Origin: Marivirga arenosa | Lineage (GTDB): Bacteria > Bacteroidota > Bacteroidia > Cytophagales > Cyclobacteriaceae | DNA: 64,000 nucleotides | Reading direction: 5' to 3' | NCBI RefSeq assembly: GCF_030503875.2 | Contig: NZ_CP129968.2 | Span: 3,684,001 to 3,748,000 of the forward strand | Shown here: positions 18,715 to 26,610 of the stretch, piece after piece | How positions within the stretch are numbered: the first letter of the stretch is position 1 | Layout: each line of letters opens with the position of its first letter | Program-made: the position numbers and the translations under genes | Notes under the pieces: generated by a model | Databases searched by the model: none | Seen by the model: only the letters and a program-made list of their open reading frames with translations | What the model was told of the DNA's origin: nothing

Positions 18715-19569
18715 TTATTTTAGCATTGCGGGATGCAGTTTCAGTAAAGACTGATAAGCTTTACTTCTATATAAATCAATTTTTTCTTCAGCATTCTCCT
18801 TTGCTCTAAGATATCCACCTTTATGATAGCGCTCAAACCATGGAAAAACAACGAGATAAGCTTCAATTAAAGAAAACTGATCAATATAATTAATATACAA
18901 GGCGATGAGCCCTGTAGTTAAGGCTAAGGAATTGAGTCCATTCTGCCAATCCCCATATAAAATCTGGCCAGATCCTGGTAAAACAACACTCATCCACATG
19001 GCTAAATTAGGCTTTATTTTAGCCGCCTTCTTTTCCCACTTATTATGCAAAAGCAATTCATCTTTACCTTCAATATTTTGATCAGCAGTATATTGACTCA
19101 ATTGCTCATGGTAGGAAGCAAAATCACCTTTCAGATAATAGGTTAATGTTTTATAAAATGTCTTTTTTTGGGCTACTGTCTTATTTTGAAAACTATTAAT
19201 AGAGGTTAAAGAGATCAAAGCCTGATCATAATTCTCCAATTGAAGATAGGCTAGACTCTTTTTGAAAATAATCACATTTTTCAAATCTGGATCATTCTCA
19301 GAAAAATAAGCAATATCATAAAACCTTATCGCTCGCTCTTGATTGCCAGCTGCGAAGTAGACATCTGCTAATTTTGTATAAGTATCAGCAGAAGTATGGT
19401 CCTCAAAAAATATAGCACGCTCAAAAGCCAGTAAACTATTATTATAATTCCCTAACTTTAATTGCTCCTCGGCAAATTGATAGGTTTCTTCAACATTCTG
19501 GCTAAATACTGACCATGAAGAAAATAAACTAATAGCTAGAACGAATAATATCTTTTGCATCCTTTTCAA
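18715..19569 (-). CDS. Exported TPR protein with C-terminal membrane segments
   Basis: 284 aa. A signal peptide (about 1-23, ending VFSQ) is followed by TPR units (residues 26-130, for example LKLGNYNNSLLAFERAI) and then a membrane domain beginning MWMSVVLPGSGQILYGDWQNG. That glycine-rich LPGSGQxxYGxWxxG pattern also occurs in the upstream neighbour as IPGGGKFYTGNWKDG, so the two proteins look paralogous in architecture. The start may be the ATG four codons in (19560). The gene overlaps its upstream neighbour by about 40 bases. Confidence 0.75.
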   Translation of the reverse strand: MKRMQKILFVLAISLFSSWSVFSQNVEETYQFAEEQLKLGNYNNSLLAFERAIFFEDHTSADTYTKLADVYFAAGNQERAIRFYDIAYFSENDPDLKNVIIFKKSLAYLQLENYDQALISLTSINSFQNKTVAQKKTFYKTLTYYLKGDFASYHEQLSQYTADQNIEGKDELLLHNKWEKKAAKIKPNLAMWMSVVLPGSGQILYGDWQNGLNSLALTTGLIALYINYIDQFSLIEAYLVVFPWFERYHKGGYLRAKENAEEKIDLYRSKAYQSLLKLHPAMLK

Positions 19570-20353
19570 TTTCTAACCAAAATTCAGTATTTCTAACTTG
19601 AGCTGATTTAGCTGAACCATAAATATTTCCGGCATAAAAACCAGTTGCCACTGCCCCAAAAATCCATCCGGAGGCTGAAGAAACTCCATTTTTAGAAAAC
19701 CCTCTATAGGATTGAAAAGCAAGCCCACCTATTGCAATGAAACTAAAAGCACCATCTTTCCAATTCCCTGTATAAAATTTCCCGCCTCCTGGAATTACAG
19801 CTGATAGTAATCCTGCAACCCATGGCTTTTTAGGCTTATAACTTTCATGCTTATTGTATAGCATTAATAAATTACCCATTGACGGATGATCATCTTCAGA
19901 CAATTGTATGGTTCCTTGCTTTACTTGTTCCCAATTCTGGGATAAAAAGTCCTTATGAAACTGATAAATTCTCTTATCATTTTCTTTAAGAGGCAATTCT
20001 TTGAATTCATTATCAAAAGTAGAAAACCGACCACCCAGTATTAAAATCTGAGTATATAACTCAGCCATTCGAATGCTCAAATCCGCTAAAGATGGATATA
20101 AATATTGTGTTCTATCCAAAGCTTTATCAATTTGTTCATTTTGGAAATAACTGTTTATTAAGTTGTATTTAAGGGTGTCATTATCCTCATCCAGAAATAA
20201 TAGACGTTCGTATTCCATAGCAGACAGATCATATTGACCACTCTTGAATAAATAACTTGCAAATTTTTTACTTTTCTCAAGCCCATAAATATCTTGCGAA
20301 TAGCTTCTGAAAACTGCTAGCAGTAGTAGAAGGAAAAGAAAGTTATATCTCAT
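19529..20353 (-). CDS. Exported TPR-like protein with GG-rich membrane domain
   Basis: 274 aa. A signal peptide (1-20, ending RSYSQ), a TPR-like region (about 22-150, LFKSGQYDLSAMEYERLLFLDEDN) and a C-terminal domain of hydrophobic glycine-rich segments (VAGLLSAVIPGGGKFYTGNWKDG, residues about 180-245). Its architecture matches the next gene in the operon. The start codon touches the stop of the YidD-like gene. Function is unknown; partner proteins suggest envelope biogenesis. Confidence 0.75.
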   Translation of the reverse strand: MRYNFLFLLLLLAVFRSYSQDIYGLEKSKKFASYLFKSGQYDLSAMEYERLLFLDEDNDTLKYNLINSYFQNEQIDKALDRTQYLYPSLADLSIRMAELYTQILILGGRFSTFDNEFKELPLKENDKRIYQFHKDFLSQNWEQVKQGTIQLSEDDHPSMGNLLMLYNKHESYKPKKPWVAGLLSAVIPGGGKFYTGNWKDGAFSFIAIGGLAFQSYRGFSKNGVSSASGWIFGAVATGFYAGNIYGSAKSAQVRNTEFWLEIEKDAKDIIRSSY

Positions 20354-20766
20354 TATAATGTTAAAGGATCTTTTAATAATTGTGTCTCAGGATCTAATTC
20401 ATACTTTTCAGGTGAGAGTGAATTACATCTTGTTAATCGATCAAATCCGTTGAGCATCCCCCTTAAAACTCCCTGCTGTTTTACAGCTTGTAGTGCATAT
20501 TCTGAACAAGAAGGAGTGAAAGAGCAGTTTTGTGCATCCTGTGAGGAAATAAATTTTTTATAGCCTATAAATAGACCAGAGAATAGCATTTGAAGCTCAT
20601 TTGTATTCTGATTTACCGCTTCATACTTATCCTTGATTTTTGAGGGCTCCTTTTTTTCTTTTACCTCTCTCAATTCACTTAATAATTCCAACTCATTAGG
20701 TATTTGAGAATAAGCATTTAAACTAATTAGATTAATTAGACAAATCAACATTATACATCTCATCAC
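20353..20766 (-). CDS. yidD: YidD-like membrane insertion efficiency factor with a signal peptide extension
   Basis: 137 aa. The C-terminal 75 residues carry the YidD signature: GYKKFIS, then CSFTPSCSEYALQAV and a final RLTRCNS. Normal YidD is about 70-85 aa and begins almost directly with this domain, acting at the inner membrane with YidC. Here a signal peptide (1-20, ending NAYSQ) and a 40-residue charged linker precede it, so the cysteine domain may lie in the periplasm. It overlaps the LolA-like gene upstream by 35 bases and abuts a TPR gene downstream. The extension makes it a diverged family member, and the function may differ. Confidence 0.8.
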   Translation of the reverse strand: MMRCIMLICLINLISLNAYSQIPNELELLSELREVKEKKEPSKIKDKYEAVNQNTNELQMLFSGLFIGYKKFISSQDAQNCSFTPSCSEYALQAVKQQGVLRGMLNGFDRLTRCNSLSPEKYELDPETQLLKDPLTL

Positions 20767-21409
20767 TTTCTAATTCATCAATTTTAACATTACTAAAAGT
20801 AGTCATTTTATAATATTCAGCCCCATCTATATAGCTGATTTGAATAACTTTTGAAGGGAAAGGTAAACCTTTTATACTTTTATATTCTTGATAAAACTTT
20901 TTTGCGGTTAACTCGCCTTCAGGATTAAAAAGTGCGATCCCAAAAAGTTGCCCTTCTTTAAGTGATAAAACCACTTTCCCCATTTTATCTTCTAAATAAG
21001 ATGGAGGTAGCCATTCTATTATGGTTTGATCGCCATTCTCTTCGATGGTGTTAATGGCATAACCCGTTTTTTGTAAACCGAAATTTCTTAGATCACCACT
21101 TAAGGCTAAGTTAAATACCGTAAACTTATTGGTAGAGGGAACAAACTGTTGACTTACTACTTTTTTATTGACCAACTGATACATTTGGGTATCAGCCATA
21201 ACCAACATCTTTTTATCAGGAAAACTTATATTGTAAACTACTTTATTTACCTCTTTATCAAAGAATACTTTGCCTTTATAAAATTCTGATCCTTTTGGAT
21301 TTTTGTCCTTAATAGAAAAGTCAGCACTGATTCTAAAATAAGCTTGTGAAAAAAGTGTGAATGAAGAAAACGTTAAAAACAGGAATAGATAAAAGAAATG
21401 TACTCTCAT
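20732..21409 (-). CDS. LolA-like outer membrane lipoprotein carrier-type protein
   Basis: 225 aa exported protein with a signal peptide (1-21, ending LFSQ). The remainder is beta-rich with the LolA-fold pattern: SADFSIKDKNPKGSEFYKGKVFFDKE, PDKKMLVMADTQMYQLV, VPSTNKFTVFNLAL and VVLSLKEGQLFGIALFNPEG. LolA proteins chaperone lipoproteins across the periplasm; this is a diverged paralog and its cargo is unknown. It is the first gene of the operon containing the YidD-like and TPR proteins. Confidence 0.7.
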   Translation of the reverse strand: MRVHFFYLFLFLTFSSFTLFSQAYFRISADFSIKDKNPKGSEFYKGKVFFDKEVNKVVYNISFPDKKMLVMADTQMYQLVNKKVVSQQFVPSTNKFTVFNLALSGDLRNFGLQKTGYAINTIEENGDQTIIEWLPPSYLEDKMGKVVLSLKEGQLFGIALFNPEGELTAKKFYQEYKSIKGLPFPSKVIQISYIDGAEYYKMTTFSNVKIDELESDEMYNVDLSN

Positions 21410-21421
21410 AAAAACTAAAAA

Positions 21422-21445
21422 GGCTGATTAAAGGATTAATCAGCC
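21422..21445 (-). terminator. Rho-independent terminator after the small glycine-rich protein gene
   Basis: GGCTGATTAA at 21422-21431 pairs perfectly with TTAATCAGCC at 21436-21445 with a 4-base loop; on the - strand it is followed by TTTTTAGTTTTT. It separates the 21469-21912 gene from the operon that starts at 21409. Confidence 0.85.
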
Positions 21446-21468
21446 GTTTAAATGTTATTAATTCTTAA

Positions 21469-21912
21469 TTATAGACCTATATAATAGGTTCCTAATCCTC
21501 CACTGAATAAGAACCCAAGGCCTGCTCCTATAAAGTAAGATATTTTGTGATCACTTCCTTTATTATCATTCAATAATACAGTAAAGACACCAATCGCAGC
21601 ACCAATAGGAAAACAACAGAATCCCCATGCAAAAGAACCCCACTCAAAGCTGTCCATTGAAAAGCCATTGTGGCCCATCATACCCTCAGCACCATAGGAT
21701 AAATTCATCCCTGCTACTAAATTGGAATTCTCTGAATAAACAGTATTCAGGGTAACGTCTTCATTCATTGCAACGAATTCTTCTAATTCATTCAATTCTT
21801 TGAACTCTGTATTTATCTTTTCTTCATTTAATGTGAAAAGATCAGTATTAGAAGCATAAGAAGTAGAGGATACTACAAATACAGCTATTAAGGCTAAAAA
21901 TACTTTTTTCAT
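21469..21912 (-). CDS. Small exported glycine-rich hydrophobic protein
   Basis: 147 aa with a signal peptide (1-20, ending TSYAS), an acidic linker (about 22-60) and a hydrophobic glycine-rich C-terminal half (WGFCCFPIGAAIGVFTVLL and SYFIGAGLGFLFSGGLG), probably two membrane hairpins. No known family is recognised. It has its own terminator and appears to be monocistronic. Confidence 0.7.
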   Translation of the reverse strand: MKKVFLALIAVFVVSSTSYASNTDLFTLNEEKINTEFKELNELEEFVAMNEDVTLNTVYSENSNLVAGMNLSYGAEGMMGHNGFSMDSFEWGSFAWGFCCFPIGAAIGVFTVLLNDNKGSDHKISYFIGAGLGFLFSGGLGTYYIGL

Positions 21913-22159
21913 GTGTCAATAGTTTTTAGTTTTTCAAATATCAGGCACAATTAACAGTTTTAATATGTTATTTCATAACCTTTATATAACTTTTTTTACT
22001 TTAAACTTAAATTTTATCATCCTATTCTGGCAAGTTTTTTGTGTAGAACAAGTATTCAAATATTTTCTTTATTTAAGAATTATCAATCAAAAGAAAACAC
22101 ATTTATTAAACACCAACGTAATAGTTAAATATTTATAAGTTTACATTAAAAAAAGAACC

Positions 22160-22627
22160 ATGAACAAAATAATTATCTCGTTAATTATCGCCACAATTTT
22201 AAGTACTTCTTGTACAAGTCTTCAAAGATCTATGCAGCAGCCAAATACTTTGGTAAATCTTGAAAAAGATGACTTTGAATTTTCAGATCAAGTGGCAGGA
22301 AGTGCAAAAAGCACTAGAGTTTTCGGTATAGATTTTCAAAGACTCTTCAAGCAGGAGGGTGCAAGGGTGGAAAAAGAGTCAATTGTAGAGGATCCGTTTA
22401 CCAGAGAAGTTTCTAATCTATTTGCAAGCATTCCGGTTTACGGGAATCTGCTTAGTGACCCCACCGCTAATTATGCATTATATGATATGATGCAAAAAAA
22501 TGAAGGTTACGATGTTGTTTTCTATCCTCAATATGAGGTTAAAGTGAAAAGACCCGTACTAGGTTTAGGCTTTATTTTTAAAACCACTGAGGTTGAAGTA
22601 AAAGCAAAATTGGCTAAAATAAAATAA
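22160..22627 (+). CDS. Lipoprotein of unknown function
   Basis: 155 aa with a lipoprotein signal (STSC, lipid-modified Cys about residue 18). The mature part contains an MMQKNEGYDVVFYPQYEV stretch and ends EVEVKAKLAKIK, a pattern seen in small Bacteroidota lipoproteins of unknown role. It is monocistronic, with a strong hairpin directly after the stop. Confidence 0.75.
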   Translation: MNKIIISLIIATILSTSCTSLQRSMQQPNTLVNLEKDDFEFSDQVAGSAKSTRVFGIDFQRLFKQEGARVEKESIVEDPFTREVSNLFASIPVYGNLLSDPTANYALYDMMQKNEGYDVVFYPQYEVKVKRPVLGLGFIFKTTEVEVKAKLAKIK

Positions 22628-22632
22628 TGGTA

Positions 22633-22668
22633 AATGAAGGGGTGGTTTTCAAAAAACACCCCTTCATT
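22633..22668. terminator. Bidirectional terminator between the lipoprotein and alr
   Basis: AATGAAGGGGTG at 22633-22644 pairs perfectly with CACCCCTTCATT at 22657-22668; the loop side is T-rich then A-rich. It serves the convergent genes ending at 22627 (+) and 22676 (-). Confidence 0.8.
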
Positions 22669-22675
22669 CTTATCT

Positions 22676-23863
22676 CTATTCTACTACTTTTCTCGGAATA
22701 TCTTGAGGTAATCGACTTAGCAACTCATAATTCAACTGGTTACTTAATTCTCCAAAACTGGCTACAGAAACCGTCTGCTTGCCATTGCTCCCAATAATGA
22801 TCACTTCGTCTCCTTTTCCGATGTTTTTGCATTCGGAAACATTTATAATCATGAGATTCATATTTACAGTGCCGATAACGGCTACTCTTTTTCCGTTTAC
22901 AATCACCCGACCTTGATTGCTAAGCGATCTTGCAAAACCGTAAGCATACCCAACAGGAACAGTGGCTATCTTCATTTTTTTTGTAGCCTGGTAACTGGTG
23001 CCATAGCCAATGAACTCTCCCACTGGCACTTCCTTTACAGACATTACCTTACTTTTCCAGCTGATTATTCGTTTCAGAGGATGTCTAACTTTCCTTTTTA
23101 CATCATCTTGCCCGTAGCCATTACTTCTTTGATAGGCGATAAAAGTCTCCTGACTAGGCCAAAAACCATAAAGTAAGATTCCAACTCTTACCATATCCAT
23201 TTGCGTTTCAGGATAGGACATGGCCGCTGCTGAACATGCTGTATGCTTATTTTTAGGCATGAATCCGTTTTCTTCAAAAACATCGGAAATCTTATGATAT
23301 TTTTTGATCTGGTCCATTACTCTTAAGTAATTCGTGATGCTTTCAGCACCTGCATAGTGTGTACACAAGCCCTCAAAAATAAAATGGTCTTTATTATCCT
23401 GCATCAAGTCAATTACTTCTTGAAGATGCTCCTCTTCAAAGCCTGTTCGGTTCATACCGGTTTCAACTTCGATATGTAGTTTTGCTTTTTTACCTAATTT
23501 CTTAGCATAATGAATTGCAGCCTGTAGTCTCCCTATTTCAAATACATAAAATTCAATATCATTGGCTATGGCCCACTCAACGGCTTCATCTTCCATCCAA
23601 CCCATAACCATCACTCCAGTAGATTTACTTTTGAATTCACAGACTTGTGCAGCTTCATGAGTTGAGAATACTGAGAAATGCTTAACGCCAGCAGCTTCAA
23701 ATAAAGGTACCATTTGTTCAATACCATGGCCGTATGCATTTCCTTTTACCACAGCAGAAAGTTTAACACCTTTATGCAATTTTCGCTTTACAAAACGGAC
23801 ATTTTGCTTTACCGCCTTTTTACTTAAACTGATATTAGAAGTGCTAAACATATTTTGATGCAT
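22676..23863 (-). CDS. alr: Alanine racemase (diverged)
   Basis: PLP-dependent fold type III racemase making D-Ala for peptidoglycan, 395 aa. The PLP lysine lies in AVVKGNAYGHG, the His/Thr region in GLCTHYAGA, and the second catalytic Tyr in FIGYGTSYQA. Several positions usually conserved are changed: GYADG is GYAYGFAR, and the C-terminal MDxxMVD motif reads MNLMIIN, with both Asp replaced by Asn. It may therefore be a broader-specificity amino-acid racemase. A second, unrelated-subfamily racemase is encoded two genes upstream on the same strand. An alternative ATG at codon 5 exists. Confidence 0.85.
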   Translation of the reverse strand: MHQNMFSTSNISLSKKAVKQNVRFVKRKLHKGVKLSAVVKGNAYGHGIEQMVPLFEAAGVKHFSVFSTHEAAQVCEFKSKSTGVMVMGWMEDEAVEWAIANDIEFYVFEIGRLQAAIHYAKKLGKKAKLHIEVETGMNRTGFEEEHLQEVIDLMQDNKDHFIFEGLCTHYAGAESITNYLRVMDQIKKYHKISDVFEENGFMPKNKHTACSAAAMSYPETQMDMVRVGILLYGFWPSQETFIAYQRSNGYGQDDVKRKVRHPLKRIISWKSKVMSVKEVPVGEFIGYGTSYQATKKMKIATVPVGYAYGFARSLSNQGRVIVNGKRVAVIGTVNMNLMIINVSECKNIGKGDEVIIIGSNGKQTVSVASFGELSNQLNYELLSRLPQDIPRKVVE

Positions 23864-23941
23864 TTATAAAGTATATCTTAAATTATAAGCTTAATCAATC
23901 TTGATGACCTACAGTAACTAATAGAGTAAAAATTGGAAAGA

Positions 23942-25087
23942 TTAAATAACTTTAAAATATTTCATTAAACCAATATACATTTTTACTCCCATTGGAATAA
24001 TGTCATCGGGAAAGTCATAAAATTCATCATGCAAATGAGCGCATTCCACCCCAGATCCTAAGCCAAAGAATCCGGTTTGTGACTGTAATTTATAATGCCC
24101 AAAATCTTCACTCCATTTAAATGGCTTTTCTAATGGAACATAATCAAGGCCCATGGATGAAGCTGATTGTTTCAGAATATTAACCGTTTCTTCAGAATTT
24201 TCGGTTGAAGGGAATATTTCAGTATAGGATATTTCACAACCCAAGCCTTCATCTTCACAATGCTTTCTAGCTAGATTTTCAGCCTCCTCTATCAGGATTT
24301 CCATATCCTCATCCTTCATTGCTCGTAAGGTAACCCTGATTTCAGCATAACCAGGGGTGGTACCAAATGCAATCTCACCTAATTCCGCATGAATTACAGT
24401 TGCTAATGCTAAAGATGAAAAGTCTAATTCTTTATGAAGATTCGTCATCTGAGTGGTGATTTTTGCCATGGCCAATACTGGACTGATCCCAAATTCAGGT
24501 TCTGCAGCATGGCTGGTTTTCCCAAATAGCTTGATCACCATACCTCTTGAAGCAGCTGCAAAAGTTCCGCTTTTGCTTAGTATTTTCCCTTTAGGGAAAT
24601 CAGGTAGGTTGTGCAATCCAAAAATATAATCCAGATGGATATCTAAATCTTTCAAGGCTTTATTAATTCTCTCCGCTCCTTCTCCCGTTTCTTCTGCAGG
24701 TTGGAATAAGAGATATACATTCCCTTTCTGTACTGGATTGTTTTTTAAATAAGCCGCAATTCCTGCCACCATGGTCATATGTCCATCATGACCACACTTG
24801 TGAGCCGTATGAGGTGTTTTAGAAGCATATTCTAAGTGGATGGTTTCTGCAATATGTAGTGCATCGGTATCGGCTCTGAAACCTATATTTTCACCAGGCT
24901 CCTTGCCTTTGAACACAGCAATAACACCATGGCCACCCTGATTACTCCAAATTTCATCAGGCTTTAAATCTTCTAAAAATTCAACAATGATTTTTGCTGT
25001 TTTCTCCTCATTATTAGAAGTCTCAGCATTTTCGTGTAAGAGATGTCGTAACTGAATAAGTTCCTCTACATCTAAATTCAAATCCAT
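23942..25087 (-). CDS. M20-family amidohydrolase (N-acyl-amino acid amidohydrolase type)
   Basis: 381 aa zinc-dependent amidohydrolase that cleaves N-acyl or peptide bonds of amino-acid conjugates. Metal ligands are visible in HKCGHDGHMTM (about residues 94-104) and FQPAEETGEG (about 128-138), with GLHNLPDFPKG and KTSHAAEPEFG downstream and the C-terminal His in ECAHLHDEF. The preceding gene encodes an alanine/ornithine-type racemase, eight bases away, and a symporter and acetyltransferase lie further upstream, suggesting uptake and processing of an N-acylated or D-amino acid. Cytoplasmic, with no signal peptide. Confidence 0.88.
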   Translation of the reverse strand: MDLNLDVEELIQLRHLLHENAETSNNEEKTAKIIVEFLEDLKPDEIWSNQGGHGVIAVFKGKEPGENIGFRADTDALHIAETIHLEYASKTPHTAHKCGHDGHMTMVAGIAAYLKNNPVQKGNVYLLFQPAEETGEGAERINKALKDLDIHLDYIFGLHNLPDFPKGKILSKSGTFAAASRGMVIKLFGKTSHAAEPEFGISPVLAMAKITTQMTNLHKELDFSSLALATVIHAELGEIAFGTTPGYAEIRVTLRAMKDEDMEILIEEAENLARKHCEDEGLGCEISYTEIFPSTENSEETVNILKQSASSMGLDYVPLEKPFKWSEDFGHYKLQSQTGFFGLGSGVECAHLHDEFYDFPDDIIPMGVKMYIGLMKYFKVI

Positions 25088-25095
25088 AGGTTTAC

Positions 25096-26166
25096 CTATT
25101 CTACAGTTTTTTCAATATAATTTGAATTGAGGATCCCTAAAGCTCCCATATACTTTAGCTTGAAATTTATTAAATCTCCCACTTTTCTTTTTTCCTTATT
25201 ATCCCCTAGATCAATAACAATCATATCAGAACTTGAGCCAACAATTTCAAAGTCGTAATCATCAAGTATTAAGTATTTTGGATCAATATCCAATACCCCA
25301 ATATCCAATATGGCTCTGTAACTGGTTTCACCATATAAGGACTCATCAATTTCCGTTACTTCTCCTTGAGGATTAGCGGCCATTTCACCCATTGGCACTT
25401 TCGGTTTTTCAGTTATTTCGATTATTTCAGTGAAAAGCTCTAAACAATCATCATGCATACCCTCAATAGTAGTTTCTTCAAATAAGTTTGCTCCGAAATA
25501 TAGGGTTTCACCTATTCTAAAATGATTGATACCAGCGGGTATTTGCTTATTCATTATTAGTGGAATGGTAACCGATGTACCACCAGAAACTAAAGGCAAT
25601 TTTCTATTGAATTTTAATTCAATTATCTGTTTATACAGACTAAGTTGAATTAATTTATCTTGTGAAGGCATAACTCCGTGTAGGCAGTTCAAATTGGTGC
25701 CTATCCCCTCAATCTGAATATTGGGCAATTCAAAAACCTTAGCATAAAAATCAATCAAATGATCCCCCATAACCCCTTCTCTGAGGTCACCGGTTTCCAC
25801 CATAATGATTACCTTATGTGTTTTATTTTGCCTAACTGCTTCATCTGACAATAATTTGAGTGTGTAATACTCGGTATTCATACTCATATCAGCATATTTT
25901 ACAATATCCGATATACTTCTTTTTGCAGGAGGCTTTATGTAGCAAGTCTTAACGTTTGAATTTATTTCCTTTACCTTTTTAAGATTCGCAATTCTGGAAT
26001 CATGTATTTCTTTAAATCCAAGGTTGATTACTTCTTTTAAATAAAGCTCGTTACCGCAAAAAAGCTTAGTTACCGCTCCCCAGTCTAGATTATTGTCAGT
26101 AAATAGCTTATGTAGGAATTCAAAATTATGTTTTAGTTTATTTCTGTATAGTTTTAAAAATGCCAT
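25096..26166 (-). CDS. Alanine/ornithine racemase-family PLP enzyme
   Basis: 356 aa fold type III PLP protein of the YhfX/Orr group. The lysine that would bind PLP lies in WGAVTKLFCGN (about residues 29-39), and MVETGDLREGVM, INHFRIGETLYFG and VSGGTSVTIP are typical of the family. Known members racemise ornithine, alanine or related amino acids. It starts two bases after the GNAT gene and is followed closely by the amidohydrolase, forming one operon. Confidence 0.85.
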   Translation of the reverse strand: MAFLKLYRNKLKHNFEFLHKLFTDNNLDWGAVTKLFCGNELYLKEVINLGFKEIHDSRIANLKKVKEINSNVKTCYIKPPAKRSISDIVKYADMSMNTEYYTLKLLSDEAVRQNKTHKVIIMVETGDLREGVMGDHLIDFYAKVFELPNIQIEGIGTNLNCLHGVMPSQDKLIQLSLYKQIIELKFNRKLPLVSGGTSVTIPLIMNKQIPAGINHFRIGETLYFGANLFEETTIEGMHDDCLELFTEIIEITEKPKVPMGEMAANPQGEVTEIDESLYGETSYRAILDIGVLDIDPKYLILDDYDFEIVGSSSDMIVIDLGDNKEKRKVGDLINFKLKYMGALGILNSNYIEKTVE

Positions 26167-26168
26167 TT

Positions 26169-26606
26169 TTAGTTCTTTAACCTCATCTCCAAATATTTAT
26201 TGGTGAAGCCTAATTTTTCATAAAGGAATTTTGCAGGATTATTGGGTTCAACATGAAGGGCGATATCTCCTTTAGCTGTATTAATTGCTTTTTTCATTAA
26301 TTCCTTTCCAACACCTTTACCCCTCTGATCAGAATGAACGGCTATATATACTAATATGTTTTCAGGAATATAACCCGACATACCGGTTTGATTCACCACA
26401 ACGGCACCTTTTATACTTCCATTTTCTCTGGCTAAAACTACAAATCCACCTTGATGACCAAATGAACTAAGCGCGTAATCCAAGCATTTCATGATGTCGT
26501 CTTTGGGATCACCGAATTCATCTAGATGAGTATAGAGAAAATCTGCTATCTCATTTTTTTGTAAAGTAGTTGCTGAGTCTATCGAAGTTAAAGTTTGATA
26601 TTCCAT
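26169..26606 (-). CDS. GNAT family N-acetyltransferase
   Basis: 145 aa acetyltransferase. The acetyl-CoA motif A is HSDQRGKGVGKELMKKAI (about residues 92-109) and the C-terminal part has LHVEPNNPAKFLYEKLGF, typical of GNATs. The substrate is unknown; the position between a sodium symporter and amino-acid racemase and amidohydrolase genes suggests acetylation of an amino acid or derivative taken up by this operon. Four bases separate it from the symporter. Confidence 0.85.
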   Translation of the reverse strand: MEYQTLTSIDSATTLQKNEIADFLYTHLDEFGDPKDDIMKCLDYALSSFGHQGGFVVLARENGSIKGAVVVNQTGMSGYIPENILVYIAVHSDQRGKGVGKELMKKAINTAKGDIALHVEPNNPAKFLYEKLGFTNKYLEMRLKN

Positions 26607-26610
26607 GTAT

